The notes under the pieces were generated by a model, which was not told where the DNA came from, ran no database searches, and saw only the letters and a list, made by a program, of their open reading frames with translations. This document shows positions 10,918 to 23,196 of a DNA stretch of 64,000 nt, piece after piece (the first letter of the stretch is position 1; each line of letters begins with the position of its first letter). The position numbers and the translations under genes were made by a program. This stretch comes from an uncultured Granulosicoccaceae bacterium (GTDB lineage: Bacteria; Pseudomonadota; Gammaproteobacteria; Granulosicoccales; Granulosicoccaceae), in the NCBI GenBank assembly GCA_937922675.1, contig CALAJN010000009.1, positions 235,687 through 299,686 on the forward strand. Direction: 5' to 3'.

Positions 10918-12353
10918 CTTTCGAAAAGACACTGAACAACATCAGCACGATTCTTGTCATAGACGATGAGCCGGATATCCGAAAGCTCGTTGCCTTGTCG
11001 CTTTCACGCATTGGCGTTGATACACAGGCAGCTGCCAACCTTTCCGAGGCGCGTACACTCCTGAGTGAGTACTCCTTCGATGCCTGCTTGTGCGACATGC
11101 GCCTGCCAGACGGCGATGGGGTCGCGTTTGTGTCTGAACTGCAGAAGGATTACCCAGGACTACCAGTAGCGGTGATCACAGCGCACGGCCATGTAGAGTC
11201 TGCGGTTGAAGCGATGCGCAATGGTGCTTTTGACTTTGTTGCCAAGCCTGTTGATCTGGGCATATTGCGCCGCCTGGTTTCGCAGGCCATAGAGATCAAG
11301 AAGTTGGGGCAAAAGGCACTGGAGGCAGATTCCCCTGTCAGGATAGAGCGTCGAAACATGGCCACGCGACTGCGGCAGGGCGAGCGTTTTGTGGGCAACT
11401 CTCCTCTCATGCAATCACTGAGAGAGCGCATAAAGAAGGTTGCCCGAACCAATGCACCGATATGGATCACCGGAGAATCCGGAACGGGCAAGGAACTCAT
11501 CGCAAGACTCATTCACGCCAATGGACCTCGCGCCCAGATGCCCTTTGTTGCCATCAACTGCGGTGCCATTCCAAGCGAATTGGTCGAAAGTGAATTGTTT
11601 GGGCACTTGAAGGGAGCCTTCACCGGCGCACATCAGGATAAGGACGGACTTTTTCGCGCAGCCAACGGAGGCACACTCTTTCTGGATGAGGTTGCCGAGT
11701 TGCCACTGCATATGCAGGTCAAAGTGCTACGGGCCATACAAGAGAAGGCTATCCGCCCTGTGGGGTCACACCGTGAGAACACCGTAGATGTGCGCCTGTT
11801 AAGCGCAAGCCACAGTGACCTTGCCGACCGCGTAGACGATGGCAGTTTTCGGCAAGACTTGTACTACCGTCTGAATGTCATCACAGTAACCTCCCCTGCC
11901 CTGCGCGAACGTCGGGAGGACATTCCGGCACTGGTTAGCGCGATACTGGACAGACAGACCGCAGGCTCTGAGCGCAGCATGAGTCTTGACTCCAAGGCAA
12001 TGGATCGCCTGCTGAGCCATGACTTCCCTGGTAACGTTCGCGAACTGGAGAATATTCTCGCCCGTGCCAGTGCCATGGCCGAAGGTGGTCTCATCACCGC
12101 TGATGAACTTGAACTGACGCATGTAACCGATGAAAGCTCAAGTGGCGCTTCGAAAAGCCGCAGCAATGAAGAGACAGCAGACTTGACACCTGAGGCCTCT
12201 GAGCAGGCAATGGAAGTCACGAACGTACTCAATGCACTGAACGAAACGCGGTGGAATAGACGAAAGGCCGCAGAAATCCTGGGGCTGAGCTACCGCCAGT
12301 TGCGCTACAAGATTCAGCAACTGGGCCTCGACAAGGATGATCGTGCTGCCTAG
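10914..12353 (+). CDS. pilR: sigma54-dependent response regulator PilR
   Basis: REC domain (VIDDEPDIRKLV), GESGTGKELIARLIH, GAFTGA loop, C-terminal Fis-type HTH. Confidence 0.95.
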   Translation: MTFEKTLNNISTILVIDDEPDIRKLVALSLSRIGVDTQAAANLSEARTLLSEYSFDACLCDMRLPDGDGVAFVSELQKDYPGLPVAVITAHGHVESAVEAMRNGAFDFVAKPVDLGILRRLVSQAIEIKKLGQKALEADSPVRIERRNMATRLRQGERFVGNSPLMQSLRERIKKVARTNAPIWITGESGTGKELIARLIHANGPRAQMPFVAINCGAIPSELVESELFGHLKGAFTGAHQDKDGLFRAANGGTLFLDEVAELPLHMQVKVLRAIQEKAIRPVGSHRENTVDVRLLSASHSDLADRVDDGSFRQDLYYRLNVITVTSPALRERREDIPALVSAILDRQTAGSERSMSLDSKAMDRLLSHDFPGNVRELENILARASAMAEGGLITADELELTHVTDESSSGASKSRSNEETADLTPEASEQAMEVTNVLNALNETRWNRRKAAEILGLSYRQLRYKIQQLGLDKDDRAA

Positions 12354-12364
12354 GCAGCTAGTTT

Positions 12365-12401
12365 TGTCACTTGTTGCCAATTTCAGTGTCAACAAGTGAC
12401 A
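12365..12401. repeat. 12-bp perfect inverted repeat TGTCACTTGTTG-N13-CAACAAGTGACA; candidate PilR enhancer (or pilR 3' hairpin)
   Basis: Arms 12365-12376 and 12390-12401 are exact reverse complements; no T-tract follows; lies upstream of the sigma54 promoter. Confidence 0.6.
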
Positions 12402-12507
12402 GCACTGTTAAACAACGCCATGTGACGTAGTACACGTTACTCGCTGTAGTGTGCACAAGGTCTCTTCACGCAGCGTGTTTTTTGTGCTCCAGACGGTACT
12501 TCAAGAC

Positions 12508-12523
12508 TGGCACGGTGAATGCA
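12508..12523 (+). promoter_or_regulatory. sigma54 (-24/-12) promoter of pilA
   Basis: TGGCAC-GGTGA-ATGCA, close to TGGCAC-N5-TTGCA with canonical GG/GC spacing, upstream of pilA and next to pilSR. Confidence 0.75.
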
Positions 12524-12613
12524 CTCATGGGGTAGAACCTGCGACCGCTAAACCAGATGTAGGTTCGGCTTGACAGCAACTTACTACCTTTAATTTCTCT
12601 GGAGAAAGACCAC

Positions 12614-13084
12614 ATGATGGTTAAGCAAAAAGCACAACAGGGTTTTACCCTGATCGAACTCATGATCGTAATCGCGATCATCGGTATTCTCGCAGCTATC
12701 GCTGTTCCGCAGTACCAGGATTACATTGCCCGTACGCAGATGAACCGCCTGTACGGTGAAATCTCTTCACTGAAGACGGCGGTTGAAACCAACGCTATCA
12801 GCGGTACGGTTGTAACGTCTGGCGACGCCGATGATCTGGCTGACCTTGGCTGGACTGGCCAGTCAAACCTGACCGGCGGTACCGCTACTTCAGTTGATGC
12901 GTCTTTGTCACAAGCTGGCGTTGCTCAGATTACCGCAACACTTGACGGCGCTGTGAGCCCGGGTGTACGAGGAGCAGTAATTTCCCTCGACCGTACTGAC
13001 GCTGGCGTCTGGGACTGCACAATCACTCCATCAACAGCAAACGGCTGGAAAGACTCTTTCGTACCAACAGGATGTGAATTGTAA
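12614..13084 (+). CDS. pilA: type IV major pilin
   Basis: [36 protein letters not shown]-terminal disulphide-loop cysteines (WDC...TGCEL). Confidence 0.95.
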   Translation: MMVKQKAQQGFTLIELMIVIAIIGILAAIAVPQYQDYIARTQMNRLYGEISSLKTAVETNAISGTVVTSGDADDLADLGWTGQSNLTGGTATSVDASLSQAGVAQITATLDGAVSPGVRGAVISLDRTDAGVWDCTITPSTANGWKDSFVPTGCEL

Positions 13085-13122
13085 GCCTCTGAAAGCGATT
13101 GATGCTTGAAGAGTAAGAATGG

Positions 13123-13146
13123 GGCCTCGCGGTATACCGCGAGGCC
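13123..13146 (+). terminator. 24-bp perfect palindrome/hairpin between the two pilin genes (attenuator, processing stem or weak terminator)
   Basis: GGCCTCGCGGTATACCGCGAGGCC, fully self-complementary, no long U-tract. Confidence 0.55.
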
Positions 13147-13161
13147 TCCTGCGTTTCCGAG

Positions 13162-13626
13162 GTGACAAACATGTGCGCTAACAGACAAGGACGGATAGTA
13201 CACAAGGGATTTACGCTGATAGAGCTGATGATCGTCATAGCGATTCTCGGCATACTGGCGGCGATAGCCATGCCGATCTATACAAATCACACTTACACCA
13301 GCCAGCTAGCCAGAAGCTACAGCGAGTTATCTGGCTACACGCGAGCAGTAGAAGTAGCGCTAGCTACCAACTCATTAGCCGGGATTGATACTGATCCACA
13401 AGGTGTAGTCGGATTTGTCGACTCAAACCTGAGCACCACAAGGTTTGACTCCTTTGAGACCGAAGCTGAAAGCTCAATAACAGCAACGATGGACGGAAAC
13501 ACCGGCGCAGGGATACGTGGCACGACAATTACCCTTTCAAGGTCTTCCACAGGCATATGGACATGCGTCGTTGTGGGTGCCGGGGGAGGTTTTCAGGAAA
13601 ATTTCAAACCGAGCAATTGCTCCTAG
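13162..13626 (+). CDS. second type IV pilin paralogue
   Basis: [32 protein letters not shown]; same C-terminal layout (IWTC...PSNCS). Confidence 0.92.
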   Translation: MTNMCANRQGRIVHKGFTLIELMIVIAILGILAAIAMPIYTNHTYTSQLARSYSELSGYTRAVEVALATNSLAGIDTDPQGVVGFVDSNLSTTRFDSFETEAESSITATMDGNTGAGIRGTTITLSRSSTGIWTCVVVGAGGGFQENFKPSNCS

Positions 13627-13752
13627 AGCCCCTGCACCTCCAGGATGTACCGTTTTGTGTTCCATCGCCGAGTTATTGCGATTCCAGAATATTGACAATT
13701 GGCCGATAGTTCCCCAAGGACAACCTAAGTAGCATTCGGGAGCAACGCGACC

Positions 13753-15441
13753 ATGAGCAACGCCATCGGCGGGCTCGGCAGAAAACTGATCTCTAACGGG
13801 ATCATCTCCGAGCAAGTAGCACAACAAGCTGCAGACACATCAGAAAGCAGCAAGAGCAGCTTCATCAGCGCTCTTGTTGACCAAGAGGGGGTGTCGTCAT
13901 CTGCGGTCACTCATTTCATCGCAGCCGACTTCGGGCTCCCGGTCTTCGACATCAGCAGCCTCTCTACTGATGCTATCCCACACGAATTCCTCAAAGAGGA
14001 CTTGCTGGAACAGTACGATGCTGTTCCCATCGCGCGACGAGGAAGTCGCCTGTTCGTTGCCGTATCGGATCCAACCGACAGCGAAGCCCTGGACAAATAC
14101 AAGTTCACCTCCGGTCTGTCAGTTGAAGCAGTCATTATTGAATCTGCTGCGCTACTTGACTTGAAGAAAACAGTACAGGATTCAAGTGCGGACCTTGCCG
14201 GTGATCTCGACGACAGCTTCGACCTCGAGGTTGATGGCGGAGAAATCAACGACGATGTTGGCGATGAAGAAGGCGTAAACGAGACGCCTGTTGTACGTTT
14301 TGTCAACAAGCTACTGCTTGATGCCATCAAGCGTGGGGCCTCGGATATTCATGTGGAGCCTTACGAGAAACGATTCCGCGTACGCTTTCGTGTAGACGGT
14401 GTGCTTGAAGAAGTTGTGGATCCGCCGCTTTCGATGGCTGGTCGATTGACAGCCCGCCTGAAAGTCATGTCACGCATGGATATTTCCGAGCGCCGCGTGC
14501 CGCAGGACGGTCGCATCAAGCTCAAGATCTCCAAGAACAAGGCTATCGATTTCCGGGTTAACACCTGCCCTACGCTGTTTGGAGAGAAGACGGTACTACG
14601 TATTCTCGACCCCTCCAGCGCCACCCTTGGTATCGATGCTTTGGGCTATGAGCCAGAGCAGAAGCGTCTGTACATGGAAGCGCTTGCCAATCCCTACGGA
14701 ATGATCCTGGTCACTGGCCCCACAGGTTCGGGCAAGACCGTTTCTCTGTACACCGGCTTGAACATCCTGAATGAGCCAGGCACCAACATTTCAACCGCGG
14801 AAGACCCTGCAGAGATCAATCTCGAAGGGATCAACCAGGTCAACGTCAACCCCAAAGCGGGCCTGACGTTTGCTGAAGCGCTCAAGTCCTTCCTGCGCCA
14901 GGATCCCGACATCATCATGGTTGGTGAGATTCGTGATCTTGAAACAGCCAGTATTGCTATAAAGGCAGCGCAGACAGGCCACATGGTCATGTCTACCCTG
15001 CACACCAATGACGCACCTCAGACCCTGTCTCGTCTGGTCAACATGGGCGTCCCGCCTTTCAATATCGCGACCGCTGTATCTCTGGTCATAGCACAGCGCC
15101 TCGGAAGAAGACTGTGCGAGAGTTGCAAGCAACCTGACGATCTACCGGGTGAAACACTGCTCGCGGAAGGCTTCAGAGAAGACCAGCTCGAGGGACTGCA
15201 AATTTACAAGGCCAATGGGTGCAACAAATGCAACAACGGCTACAAGGGTCGGGTGGGCATCTATCAGGTGATGAAGATCAGTGAAGCCATGGGACGTATC
15301 ATCATGGAAGGTGGTAACGCCATGGATATCGCTGACCAGGCACGTGAGGAAGACATCCCGGACCTTAGAGAGTCTGCTTTGCTCAAGGTTTCGCAGGGCA
15401 TCATGAGTCTCGAAGAAGCCAACCGTGTGACCAAGGATTGA
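13753..15441 (+). CDS. pilB: type IV pilus assembly ATPase PilB
   Basis: GPTGSGKTVSLYTGLNILN Walker A, VGEIRDLETASIAIKAAQTGH, tetracysteine zinc region CESCK...CNKC. Confidence 0.96.
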   Translation: MSNAIGGLGRKLISNGIISEQVAQQAADTSESSKSSFISALVDQEGVSSSAVTHFIAADFGLPVFDISSLSTDAIPHEFLKEDLLEQYDAVPIARRGSRLFVAVSDPTDSEALDKYKFTSGLSVEAVIIESAALLDLKKTVQDSSADLAGDLDDSFDLEVDGGEINDDVGDEEGVNETPVVRFVNKLLLDAIKRGASDIHVEPYEKRFRVRFRVDGVLEEVVDPPLSMAGRLTARLKVMSRMDISERRVPQDGRIKLKISKNKAIDFRVNTCPTLFGEKTVLRILDPSSATLGIDALGYEPEQKRLYMEALANPYGMILVTGPTGSGKTVSLYTGLNILNEPGTNISTAEDPAEINLEGINQVNVNPKAGLTFAEALKSFLRQDPDIIMVGEIRDLETASIAIKAAQTGHMVMSTLHTNDAPQTLSRLVNMGVPPFNIATAVSLVIAQRLGRRLCESCKQPDDLPGETLLAEGFREDQLEGLQIYKANGCNKCNNGYKGRVGIYQVMKISEAMGRIIMEGGNAMDIADQAREEDIPDLRESALLKVSQGIMSLEEANRVTKD

Positions 15442-16658
15442 TCATGGCCGCTGCAGCTGAAAAAAAGACCTTTCTATTTGAATGGGAAGGCAAGGACCGC
15501 AAGGGTACAAAGCAGACAGGCCTTGTTTCCGCGCCCAGTATGGACATGGTCAAGGCGAAGCTACGCCGCCAGGGCATCATCTCGCCGAAGGTCAAGAAAA
15601 AGCGATCCGGTGGCGGTGGAGGAAAAATCGAGCCGGGCGACATTGCCATTTTTGCCCGCCAGTTGACCACCATGATGGGAGCCGGTGTACCGATGGTGCA
15701 GGCCTTCGAGATCGTGGCAAACGGCATGGACAACAAGGCCATGCGTGAGATGGTCACAGACGTTAAAACCGAGATTGAAGGTGGTAGCAACCTGACCGCT
15801 GCGCTGCGCAAACATCCGAAGCATTTTGACGATTTGTTTTGCAGTCTTACCGAAGCTGGTGAGCAGTCCGGTACGCTGGAGACCTTGCTCAACGAGATCG
15901 CTACTTACAAGGAAAAATCAGAATCCTTGAAGAAAAAGATCAAGAAGGCAATGGCTTATCCTATCGCTGTATTGATCGTGGCAGCCATCGTGACAACCAT
16001 TCTTTTGATCTACGTTGTACCTCAGTTTGAGACATTGTTCGAGGGCATGGGCGGCAACCTCCCGGCCTTCACGCAGATGATCGTCAACATGTCCGAGTTC
16101 ATGCAAAAGTGGTGGTTTGCCATGGCAGCAGGGGTCGGCGTCGCAGTTTGGACTTTTCTTCAGGCAAAAAAACGTTCTGTAAAGTTCTCGAGATCCCTTG
16201 ATCGGCTTGTTCTGAAGTTACCGGTATTCGGTGACATCATCGTCAAAGCATCGACCGCTCGTTTTGCAAGAACACTCGCGACCATGTCCAAGGCTGGTGT
16301 ACCTCTGGTCGAGGCCATGGACTCTGTTGCCGGCACCGCTGGCAACTATGTCTTTGAACAAGCCATCCTCAAGATGAAGGAAGAGGCGGCAACCGGTCAA
16401 CAGTTGCAAGTTTCAATTGCCTCCTCGGGTCTCTTCTCCAACATGGTGGTACAGATGGTCGCTATTGGTGAGGAATCCGGCTCGATTGACGACATGCTCG
16501 CCAAGGTTGCTGACTACTATGAAGAGGAAGTGGACAATGCGGTTGACGCAATGACATCACTCATGGAGCCGATGATCATGTCCTTTCTGGGTGTAGTGAT
16601 TGGTGGCCTGGTCATTGGTATGTACCTTCCGATCTTCAAGATGGGTGATGCTTTCTAG
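15438..16658 (+). CDS. pilC: type IV pilus inner membrane protein PilC
   Basis: Duplicated T2SSF domains; ARQLTTMMGAGVPMVQAFE, TLATMSKAGVPLVEAMDSVAG. Confidence 0.96.
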   Translation: MIMAAAAEKKTFLFEWEGKDRKGTKQTGLVSAPSMDMVKAKLRRQGIISPKVKKKRSGGGGGKIEPGDIAIFARQLTTMMGAGVPMVQAFEIVANGMDNKAMREMVTDVKTEIEGGSNLTAALRKHPKHFDDLFCSLTEAGEQSGTLETLLNEIATYKEKSESLKKKIKKAMAYPIAVLIVAAIVTTILLIYVVPQFETLFEGMGGNLPAFTQMIVNMSEFMQKWWFAMAAGVGVAVWTFLQAKKRSVKFSRSLDRLVLKLPVFGDIIVKASTARFARTLATMSKAGVPLVEAMDSVAGTAGNYVFEQAILKMKEEAATGQQLQVSIASSGLFSNMVVQMVAIGEESGSIDDMLAKVADYYEEEVDNAVDAMTSLMEPMIMSFLGVVIGGLVIGMYLPIFKMGDAF

Positions 16659-16690
16659 CGCAGCTTTTCACCCAATAGCCAAGCTCTGAC

Positions 16691-16719
16691 CGGGAGTGGC
16701 GCCTCACGGCCCACTCCCG
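16691..16719 (+). terminator. hairpin between pilC and pilD (9-bp stem)
   Basis: CGGGAGTGG (16691-16699) / CCACTCCCG (16711-16719) followed by TTTGTCCTT. Confidence 0.5.
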
Positions 16720-16745
16720 TTTGTCCTTCTGTAACAAGGATCTCG

Positions 16746-17681
16746 ATGAACGCGTTGCTTCTCACCTTCAAGGAAAACCCAGGACTGTGGCTCGGCGTGG
16801 TCGCCTTCCTGGGCCTGTTTGTAGGCAGTTTTCTCAACGTAGTGATCCATCGTCTCCCGCTTATGATGGAGCGGGCATGGCGAGAGGGTATGGAGGAGCT
16901 CAAGGCTGAATCAGAGCATCCGCAGGCCGACGCGCTTTCGGTCAGCGGTGACGGCACAGCCTCCATCACTGGCGCACCGGGCAGTGATTCCGGCGAGGCC
17001 TTCAACCTTGCGGTACCGCGCTCGCGCTGCCCCCACTGTGGGCACGGCATTACTGCTCTTGAGAATATCCCGATCATCAGTTGGCTGATGCTGCGTGGCA
17101 AGTGCTCGAAGTGCGCAGCACCGATCTCTGCCCGTTACCCGGCAATCGAATTCATCACCATGGTGCTGTCACTTCTTGTGGCGTGGCACTTTGGCCCAAC
17201 GCCTCAGGCACTACTGGGCATCGTTGCAACCTGGTACCTCGTCGCCATGACGATGATTGACTATGACACTTACCTGCTACCGGACACCCTGACGCTTCAG
17301 CTGATGTGGATAGGACTTCTTGCAGCCCTTGTTCCGGTGTTCACGGATTTGCAATCGGCCGTATTGGGTGCAGCTCTGGGCTATGGCATCCTGTGGACCA
17401 TCTATCAGGTGTTCCGCTTGATCACCGGCAAGGAGGGCATGGGCTACGGCGACTTCAAGCTCCTGGCTGCCATCGGTGCCCTGCTCGGCTGGCAGGTACT
17501 GCCCATGGTGATCTTGTTGTCGTCTCTCGTTGGTGCTGTCGTGGGCCTTTCATTGATCGCATTCTCCGGTCGCGACAAGAGCAAACCGATCCCTTTTGGA
17601 CCTTACCTCGCTGCGGCCGGTTTCATAGCCATGCTGTGGGGTGAGCAACTCACCGAAAGCTATTTCTCGTTACTCGGTTAA
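16746..17681 (+). CDS. pilD: prepilin peptidase / N-methyltransferase PilD
   Basis: GSFLNVVIHRLP, CPHCGHGI...CSKCAAPIS, DYDTYLLPD, GYGDFKLLA. Confidence 0.96.
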   Translation: MNALLLTFKENPGLWLGVVAFLGLFVGSFLNVVIHRLPLMMERAWREGMEELKAESEHPQADALSVSGDGTASITGAPGSDSGEAFNLAVPRSRCPHCGHGITALENIPIISWLMLRGKCSKCAAPISARYPAIEFITMVLSLLVAWHFGPTPQALLGIVATWYLVAMTMIDYDTYLLPDTLTLQLMWIGLLAALVPVFTDLQSAVLGAALGYGILWTIYQVFRLITGKEGMGYGDFKLLAAIGALLGWQVLPMVILLSSLVGAVVGLSLIAFSGRDKSKPIPFGPYLAAAGFIAMLWGEQLTESYFSLLG

Positions 17682-17852
17682 GCGTTGATCCACATTGACG
17701 TGATACTCGCTTGATCCGGATTGTCGACAGCTACCCCTGTCAATCTGTATGGAACGCGGGGTGTTATAGCGCTCCCGAGCGCTGACTCGCCCGATTTTTC
17801 ATGAGACAGTCTCGGCTCGCCCCGCTACAAGGCGCCCGGCAGAAGGCTCATC

Positions 17853-18455
17853 GTGTTACTCATCGGACTCACAGGCGGAATCGCCAGCGGCAAAACGCTC
17901 GTTTCGGATCGCTTTAGCGAGCTCGGTGCAGCCGTTGTGGATGCGGATGTCGTTGCTCGCGAGGTCGTAGCACCCGGCAGTAGTGGCTTGAGGGCGATCA
18001 TTGAGACGTTCGGCGAAGGTCTGCTGGATGTCACTGGTGCACTTAACCGAGCAGCCTTGCGTGAAAGGGTCTTTGCCGATGACGACGCTCGCCAGACGCT
18101 TAACGCCATCTTGCATCCACGCATCCGTGCTGAATCCGAGCACCAGTTGCAGACTTATGCCGATGCGGGCTACCCCTACGCCGTGTACGCACTGCCCCTG
18201 CTGGTTGAGACTGATCAAGCCGATCGCTTTGACCGCGTACTTGTGGTCGATGTGCCTGAGTCCGTGCAGCTTGATCGACTCATGGCACGCGACAACATGG
18301 ATGCGAGCTCGGCACAGAGGATTCTAGACACCCAGGCGTCACGTCAACAGAGGTTGAACGTAGCTGATGACGTCATCGTGAATACGGGCGCCATCGACGA
18401 GACGCTTGTACAAGTGGACAAGCTACACCACCGCTATAGGGCTCTCGCTGACTGA
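17853..18455 (+). CDS. coaE: dephospho-CoA kinase
   Basis: LIGLTGGIASGKTLVSDRFSELG P-loop; follows pilD; GTG start. Confidence 0.95.
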   Translation: MLLIGLTGGIASGKTLVSDRFSELGAAVVDADVVAREVVAPGSSGLRAIIETFGEGLLDVTGALNRAALRERVFADDDARQTLNAILHPRIRAESEHQLQTYADAGYPYAVYALPLLVETDQADRFDRVLVVDVPESVQLDRLMARDNMDASSAQRILDTQASRQQRLNVADDVIVNTGAIDETLVQVDKLHHRYRALAD

Positions 18456-18570
18456 ATCAATCAGCGCCTTCGGCAATATCGCGGGTGCTAACTGCCGGAA
18501 TCGTAACGCAAGCGGGAATGCGCGATCTCGACAATCGAGAGAAGATCGTTGACTTGTGCAAAGGCAGCTA

Positions 18571-18999
18571 TCAGCCCTGAAAGCCCTCAACCAGCTCTTC
18601 CACAATCACCTGATTGGCTGCTGGAAATGGCAAGCCGGCAAGCTCGGGAATAGGCACCCAGCGCAGCGTTTGCTGCTCCAGCCCGGCCGGTGTGCCACGG
18701 TACCGAAAGACATCGCGCACATGCAAGCGCACAGTTTTCTCGGCATAAGGATGCTCTATCGTGCAACGTCCAATCGACTCGACGGGCTCGATGTCGAGCT
18801 CCTCTTTCAGCTCACGTGTCAATGCCTGCTCGTGTGACTCGTCTGCCTCGATCTTGCCACCGGGAAACTCCCAGCGATCACCTTGATGCTGCGAAGGCTT
18901 GCGCAGCGCGAGAAGCACGCTCTCCATCGTCTCATCAAAAATCACGGCTGCCACGACTTCAACAACAGGTAGCTCGCTTGCAGGTATATCAAATGTCAT
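18571..18999 (-). CDS. mutT: NUDIX hydrolase, MutT-like (8-oxo-dGTP diphosphatase)
   Basis: Nudix box GGKIEADESHEQALTRELKEELDIE. Confidence 0.9.
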   Translation of the reverse strand: MTFDIPASELPVVEVVAAVIFDETMESVLLALRKPSQHQGDRWEFPGGKIEADESHEQALTRELKEELDIEPVESIGRCTIEHPYAEKTVRLHVRDVFRYRGTPAGLEQQTLRWVPIPELAGLPFPAANQVIVEELVEGFQG

Positions 19000-20252
19000 C
19001 AGCTGCGATAGTCCGCATTGATACTGACGTAGTCATGCGACAGGTCTGATGTGTACATACAGAACATGGCGTCACCGCGGCCGAGCTGTATCGTGATTTG
19101 AATGTCCTCTTGCGCAAATACTGCTGCGCCTCTTTCCTCCGTATACCCGGGTGCCACACCTCCGGCTTCGAAGGCTGAAACCTCGCCAACCAGAACGCGA
19201 ATCGCGCTGGCATCCAATGCACGCGTGAGCCTGGAATTCACAGGCTTGGGGACCTCGGCCTTGCCGATCGCTGCAAGCAACCGCCCGACGTTGGCATCCG
19301 ATGCAAACAAGGCTGTCTTGACCAGAGGCGAATTGGCAATAGCACGCGCGACACAGCGGCACTCCTCAGTGGAGTCCCCCTGCTCTACTCTGACCGATAC
19401 AAACTTGGTGGCACCTTCCGCATCACGAATGATCGCTTGCGCCAAGTCCAGACAGAGCGCATCCAGTGCCTCTTGAAAAACCATCTCATCGGCGCTGCCT
19501 TGTGAAACTGCAGGCCCCTCATGTGTCGCACACAGCACAAGAGAATCATTCGTTGATGTATCGCTGTCCACACTGATCGCGTTGAAGCTTGTTGCCACCG
19601 CGCGGCGTAACATCGTATCCAGTAGTGTCTTGTCAATTGCCGCGTCTGTGAACACATAGGCGAGCATGGTTGCCATGTTCGGCTCAATCATGCCAGCGCC
19701 TTTGGCAAAGCCTGTAAGCGTGACAGTTTGCCCGCCGATGCTGCATTGACGTGAGGTCAGCTTTGGGCGTGTGTCCGTGGTCATGATGCCCTCGGCCGCT
19801 GCCCGCCACTGATCAAGCTGCGCATCCTCACCCAGTGCGTCTGCCGCACGCTCGATACCCGCAAGCATCATGGAGTCAGGCAGTAGCTGGCCGATAACTC
19901 CGGTTGAGAAAGGCAGGACAGCCGCTACGGACACATCCAGACGCTCAGCGAGTGCCCGGCAGTGACCTCGAGTCATGTCAAGGCCAGCGGCACCTGTGCC
20001 CGCATTGGCATTACCTGAATTCACCAGCAAGGCTCTGATCGAACCGGCCCGGCTATCGATATGCAGTCGAGCGAGTTGTACAGGTGCTGCGGCAAAGTGG
20101 CTCTGCGTAAAAACCGCTGCAGTGGTGGCACGCTCGGGCAGCGCCATCACCACCATGTCGTTTGACCCGTCGGCCTTGATACCAGCCGCGACGCTGGCAA
20201 GTCGCACCCCGGTGACTGGCAGCGGGGGTGCAAGCTTCAGAGAAACCGGCAT
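18999..20252 (-). CDS. argJ: bifunctional glutamate N-acetyltransferase / ornithine acetyltransferase
   Basis: GFAKGAGMIEPNMATMLAYVFTDAAID cleavage-site region; operonic with secA/mutT. Confidence 0.95.
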   Translation of the reverse strand: MPVSLKLAPPLPVTGVRLASVAAGIKADGSNDMVVMALPERATTAAVFTQSHFAAAPVQLARLHIDSRAGSIRALLVNSGNANAGTGAAGLDMTRGHCRALAERLDVSVAAVLPFSTGVIGQLLPDSMMLAGIERAADALGEDAQLDQWRAAAEGIMTTDTRPKLTSRQCSIGGQTVTLTGFAKGAGMIEPNMATMLAYVFTDAAIDKTLLDTMLRRAVATSFNAISVDSDTSTNDSLVLCATHEGPAVSQGSADEMVFQEALDALCLDLAQAIIRDAEGATKFVSVRVEQGDSTEECRCVARAIANSPLVKTALFASDANVGRLLAAIGKAEVPKPVNSRLTRALDASAIRVLVGEVSAFEAGGVAPGYTEERGAAVFAQEDIQITIQLGRGDAMFCMYTSDLSHDYVSINADYRS

Positions 20253-20255
20253 ATC

Positions 20256-23159
<2,904 letters not shown>

Positions 23160-23196
23160 GACAGTCGGTTCGGAACCTTCGAAGTGAAATTGGACA

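Noticed and set aside
12466-12486. CACGCAGCGTGTTTTTT as a pilR rho-independent terminator
   Set aside because: Stem of only about 4 bp with a 3-nt loop; too weak to assert despite the T-run.
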